Below are positions 5,071 to 5,840 of a stretch of DNA of 5,840 nt, piece after piece. The notes under the pieces were generated by a model, which made no database searches, was not told where the DNA came from, and saw only the letters and a list, made by a program, of their open reading frames with translations. Source of the DNA: Chloroflexota bacterium (GTDB lineage: Bacteria > Chloroflexota > Ktedonobacteria > Ktedonobacterales > Ktedonobacteraceae); contig VBHV01000293.1 of assembly GCA_005881995.1 (NCBI GenBank), positions 1 through 5,840 of the forward strand. The letters run 5' to 3'. Numbering within the stretch: the first letter of the stretch is position 1; the number at the start of each line of letters is the position of its first letter. Made by a program: the position numbers and the translations under genes.

Positions 5071-5840
5071 ATGGCGACAGAACCCCGCATCATCAAATTC
5101 TACGAAACCACCCTCCGTGACGGCGAGCAAACCCCAGGCGTCAACTATTTTCCAGAAGAGAAGCTGGCCATTGCCCAGGCGCTGGCAGATATGGGCTTCG
5201 ATACGCTGGACTGCGGCTTTCCCATCTCCTCGCCGGGAGAGTTTGAAGCGGTGCGCCTGATCGCCTCGAAGGTGGACAATGCCGAGATTTGCGCCATTGC
5301 GCGTGCCAATCCGCTCGATATTGAGCGAGCCTGGGACGCGGTGAAGATTGCCGCCAGGCCCGCCATTCAGCCATTTATCAGCGTCTCGCCCCTGCATCGA
5401 CAGGTGAAACTGGGGAAGAGCCGTGACGAGGTGCGCGAACTGGCAAAAGCGGCGGTGGCCCTGGGGCGTTCCTTTACGGAGAACGTCGATTTCGCGCTGG
5501 AAGATACCACGCGCACCGAACATGATTTTATCCTCGAAGTATGCGAAGTGATCATCAAAGAGGGTGTGCGCTTTGTGACGCTATGTGATACCGTTGGTTT
5601 CGCGCTTCCCTGGGAATTTGGTCAGCTGGTAGCCGACGTGCGCCGTGAATTTCCCGGTGTGCGCATTTCCGCGCACTGCCACGATGATCTTGGCATGGCG
5701 GTTGCCAATGCCATGGAAGGCCTGCGCAATGGTGCTGAGCGCGTCGATACCTGTATCAATGGCCTGGGTGAGCGTGCGGGCAATGCCGCCACCGAGGATG
5801 TGGTGATGGCTATTCGCACGCGCAGCTCCGATCTCGGTAT
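5071..5840 (+). CDS. leuA: 2-isopropylmalate synthase-family enzyme (LeuA-like), 3'-truncated by the window edge
   Basis: The frame is open from ATG 5071 to the window end, 256 complete codons; the usual leucine-pathway enzyme is over 500 residues, so at most about half is seen. It is the TIM-barrel catalytic domain of the DRE-type acyltransferases, which condense acetyl-CoA with a 2-oxo acid, here most likely 2-oxoisovalerate for leucine synthesis. Visible motifs are [10 protein letters not shown] at 14-23 (R16, metal ligand D17), [12 protein letters not shown] (48-59), E144 in FALED, DTVGF (173-177), H202-x-H204 in [12 protein letters not shown], and [14 protein letters not shown] (230-243) with N238. 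AAAGGAG at 5055-5061 supports the start. Some positions differ from typical LeuA, such as D47 where IEAGFP-type sequences have Glu, and A142 in FALED where Ser is common. Homocitrate or citramalate synthase is thus possible, and the C-terminal regulatory domain is out of view. Confidence 0.85.
   Translation, partial: MATEPRIIKFYETTLRDGEQTPGVNYFPEEKLAIAQALADMGFDTLDCGFPISSPGEFEAVRLIASKVDNAEICAIARANPLDIERAWDAVKIAARPAIQPFISVSPLHRQVKLGKSRDEVRELAKAAVALGRSFTENVDFALEDTTRTEHDFILEVCEVIIKEGVRFVTLCDTVGFALPWEFGQLVADVRREFPGVRISAHCHDDLGMAVANAMEGLRNGAERVDTCINGLGERAGNAATEDVVMAIRTRSSDLG

Noticed and set aside
1..5840. CRISPR array, tRNA or rRNA gene, insertion sequence or attachment site
   Set aside because: No regularly spaced repeats, tRNA-like cloverleaf, transposase or long terminal inverted repeats were found; the only exact repeat noticed is the 18-nt leader element.

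Overview
The window is a single-strand (+) bacterial stretch, moderately GC-rich, with Shine-Dalgarno sites and sigma70-like promoters. The gene forms present, namely the short homogentisate dioxygenase, the short fumarylacetoacetase and the Cys/His-rich hypothetical protein, fit a Chloroflexota/Ktedonobacteria-type soil bacterium. That placement is an impression from protein style, not a database result.

Layout: (1) bases 1-769, the C-terminal part of a saccharopine dehydrogenase-family (lysine 6-dehydrogenase-like) gene that starts upstream of the window. (2) 770-997, a non-coding leader with a promoter, a possible long-range stem, an 18-nt imperfect palindrome and an 18-nt element that holds the ribosome binding site. 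(3) 998-4129, a tyrosine (homogentisate) catabolic operon: 4-hydroxyphenylpyruvate dioxygenase, fumarylacetoacetase-like hydrolase and homogentisate 1,2-dioxygenase. Together these carry 4-hydroxyphenylpyruvate to fumarate and acetoacetate, except that no maleylacetoacetate isomerase is in the window. (4) A hairpin behind homogentisate dioxygenase, then 4203-4946, an unrecognised 247-aa protein built from two copies of a CxxC...CxxH module. (5) 4947-5070, a second promoter and leader with an exact second copy of the 18-nt leader element. (6) 5071 to the window end, the N-terminal 256 residues of a 2-isopropylmalate synthase-family enzyme that runs off the window.

Two things stand out. The 4-hydroxyphenylpyruvate dioxygenase has lost about 26 residues in frame directly after its first iron-binding histidine. 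This removes the helix and strand that normally follow in the catalytic barrel, while all three iron ligands and the rest of the protein remain. Also, the 18-nt element TCGAAACAAAGGAGTTTC is repeated exactly in front of two metabolic genes. It places an AAAGGAG ribosome binding site mostly in the loop of a GAAAC/GTTTC stem, and both copies lie downstream of similar CGTATAAT promoters.
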